The position numbers were made by a program, and so were the translations under genes. Below are positions 6,047 through 6,388 of a stretch of 6,388 bases of DNA, in pieces (within the stretch, counting starts at the first letter, position 1; every line of letters starts with the position of its first letter). Origin of the DNA: Gammaproteobacteria bacterium (lineage in GTDB: Bacteria > Pseudomonadota > Gammaproteobacteria > Steroidobacterales > Steroidobacteraceae); assembly GCA_030040235.1 (NCBI GenBank), contig JASHUC010000120.1, positions 1-6,388 of the forward strand. The letters are read 5' to 3'. A model generated the notes under the pieces. The model saw only the letters and a program-made list of their open reading frames with translations, did no database searches and was not told where the DNA came from.

Positions 6047-6048
6047 TC
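6021..6048 (-). promoter_or_regulatory. Inverted repeat enclosing the bioF stop and bioC start
   Basis: GAATGCAC (6021-6028) and GTGCATTC (6041-6048) are perfect 8-base inverted copies separated by 12 bases. In the mRNA the stem can be extended by GGG/CCC with one bulged G, leaving a 5-base loop. The upstream RNA arm contains the bioC AUG and part of the bioF UGA; the downstream arm begins with the alternative GUG start, and the GGGAG ribosome site lies in the upper stem and loop. This would hide the bioC start until a ribosome finishing bioF melts it. The coupling role is inferred. Confidence 0.55.
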
Positions 6049-6388
6049 AAGCGCTCGCGGGCGCGGGCAGGGACTCACCCAGCGCCTCGACGAGCGCATC
6101 CACTTGCGCCTCGCTATGGGCGGCTGAGAACGTGATCCGCAGTCGCGACGCATGGCGCGGCACGGTGGGGGGACGAATCGCCGCAACCCAGAATCCGCGC
6201 TCGCTCAGGCGGCGACTGGCGCCGAGGGCGGCTTCGGCGCTGCCGAGCACGACCGGCTGGATCGGTGTGATGGAGGCGGCGAGCGGCACGCGGCGCTCGC
6301 GCGCGGCTCGCCGGAAGCGCTCGGCGAGCGCCAGCACGCGCTCGCGCCGCCACGGCTCGCGCTGGGCGATTCCCAGAGCCGCGGCCGC
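6047..6388 (-). CDS. bioF: 8-amino-7-oxononanoate synthase, C-terminal part (cut by window edge)
   Basis: PLP-dependent alpha-oxoamine synthase that condenses pimeloyl-ACP (or -CoA) with L-alanine to 8-amino-7-oxononanoate (KAPA). Only the last 113 residues are visible; the frame is open to the window edge, so the PLP lysine and the start lie outside. The visible part matches the BioF C-terminal domain: TPIQPVVLG (visible residues 41-49), a helix with AALGASRRLSERGFWVAAIRPPTVP (up to 77), and RLRITFSAAHSEAQVD (82-97), whose Arg normally binds the substrate carboxylate. A GTG inside the visible part is not the real start. AIRPPTVP favours BioF over the related glycine C-acetyltransferase (Kbl). 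The gene ends with TGA directly against the bioC ATG. Confidence 0.92.
   Translation of the reverse strand, partial: AAAALGIAQREPWRRERVLALAERFRRAARERRVPLAASITPIQPVVLGSAEAALGASRRLSERGFWVAAIRPPTVPRHASRLRITFSAAHSEAQVDALVEALGESLPAPASA

Overview
The window is GC-rich (estimated by eye at mid-60s percent, with third codon positions strongly G/C). It reads as ordinary bacterial chromosome, almost entirely coded on the minus strand. Gene content and protein signatures point to a proteobacterium, most likely Gammaproteobacteria: an aa3-type cytochrome c oxidase cluster preceded by a DUF2244 membrane protein, next to a bioF-bioC-bioD run. I cannot name the genus from sequence alone. No tRNA, rRNA, CRISPR array, insertion sequence or phage gene was seen.

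In transcription order (right to left) the first block is biotin synthesis. It holds the 3' end of bioF (6047-6388, cut by the window edge), bioC (5105-6046) and bioD (4410-5108). The genes are packed tightly: the bioF stop directly abuts the bioC ATG, and bioC and bioD overlap by 4 bases (ATGA). BioC opens the pathway by methylating malonyl-ACP, BioF makes 7-keto-8-aminopelargonate, and BioD closes the ureido ring to give dethiobiotin. An 8-bp perfect inverted repeat encloses the bioF stop/bioC start and could couple their translation. No bioH lies between bioF and bioC, where it often sits in Gammaproteobacteria.

A 110-bp gap (4300-4409) separates the blocks. It contains a weak hairpin with a T-rich tail that could end the biotin transcript, and an AT-rich patch that is the best promoter candidate for the respiratory block.

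The second block is the terminal oxidase operon: DUF2244 membrane protein (3820-4299), coxB (subunit II, CuA, 2869-3759), coxA (subunit I, heme a / heme a3-CuB, 1233-2849), a 61-residue single-pass protein (1037-1222) and coxC (subunit III, 108-995). All ligands for heme a, heme a3, CuB and CuA are present, as are the D- and K-channel residues, so the enzyme should be a functional proton-pumping A1-type oxidase. CoxB has no fused cytochrome c domain (aa3, not caa3). The copper chaperone gene ctaG (cox11), usually found between the small protein and coxC, is absent; only 41 bases separate those two genes.

At the left edge, a short open frame on the plus strand ending at 69 may be the 3' end of a convergent gene, with GC-rich hairpins between it and coxC. 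I did not find an undescribed system here. The points most worth checking are the bioF/bioC start-codon hairpin and the missing ctaG.
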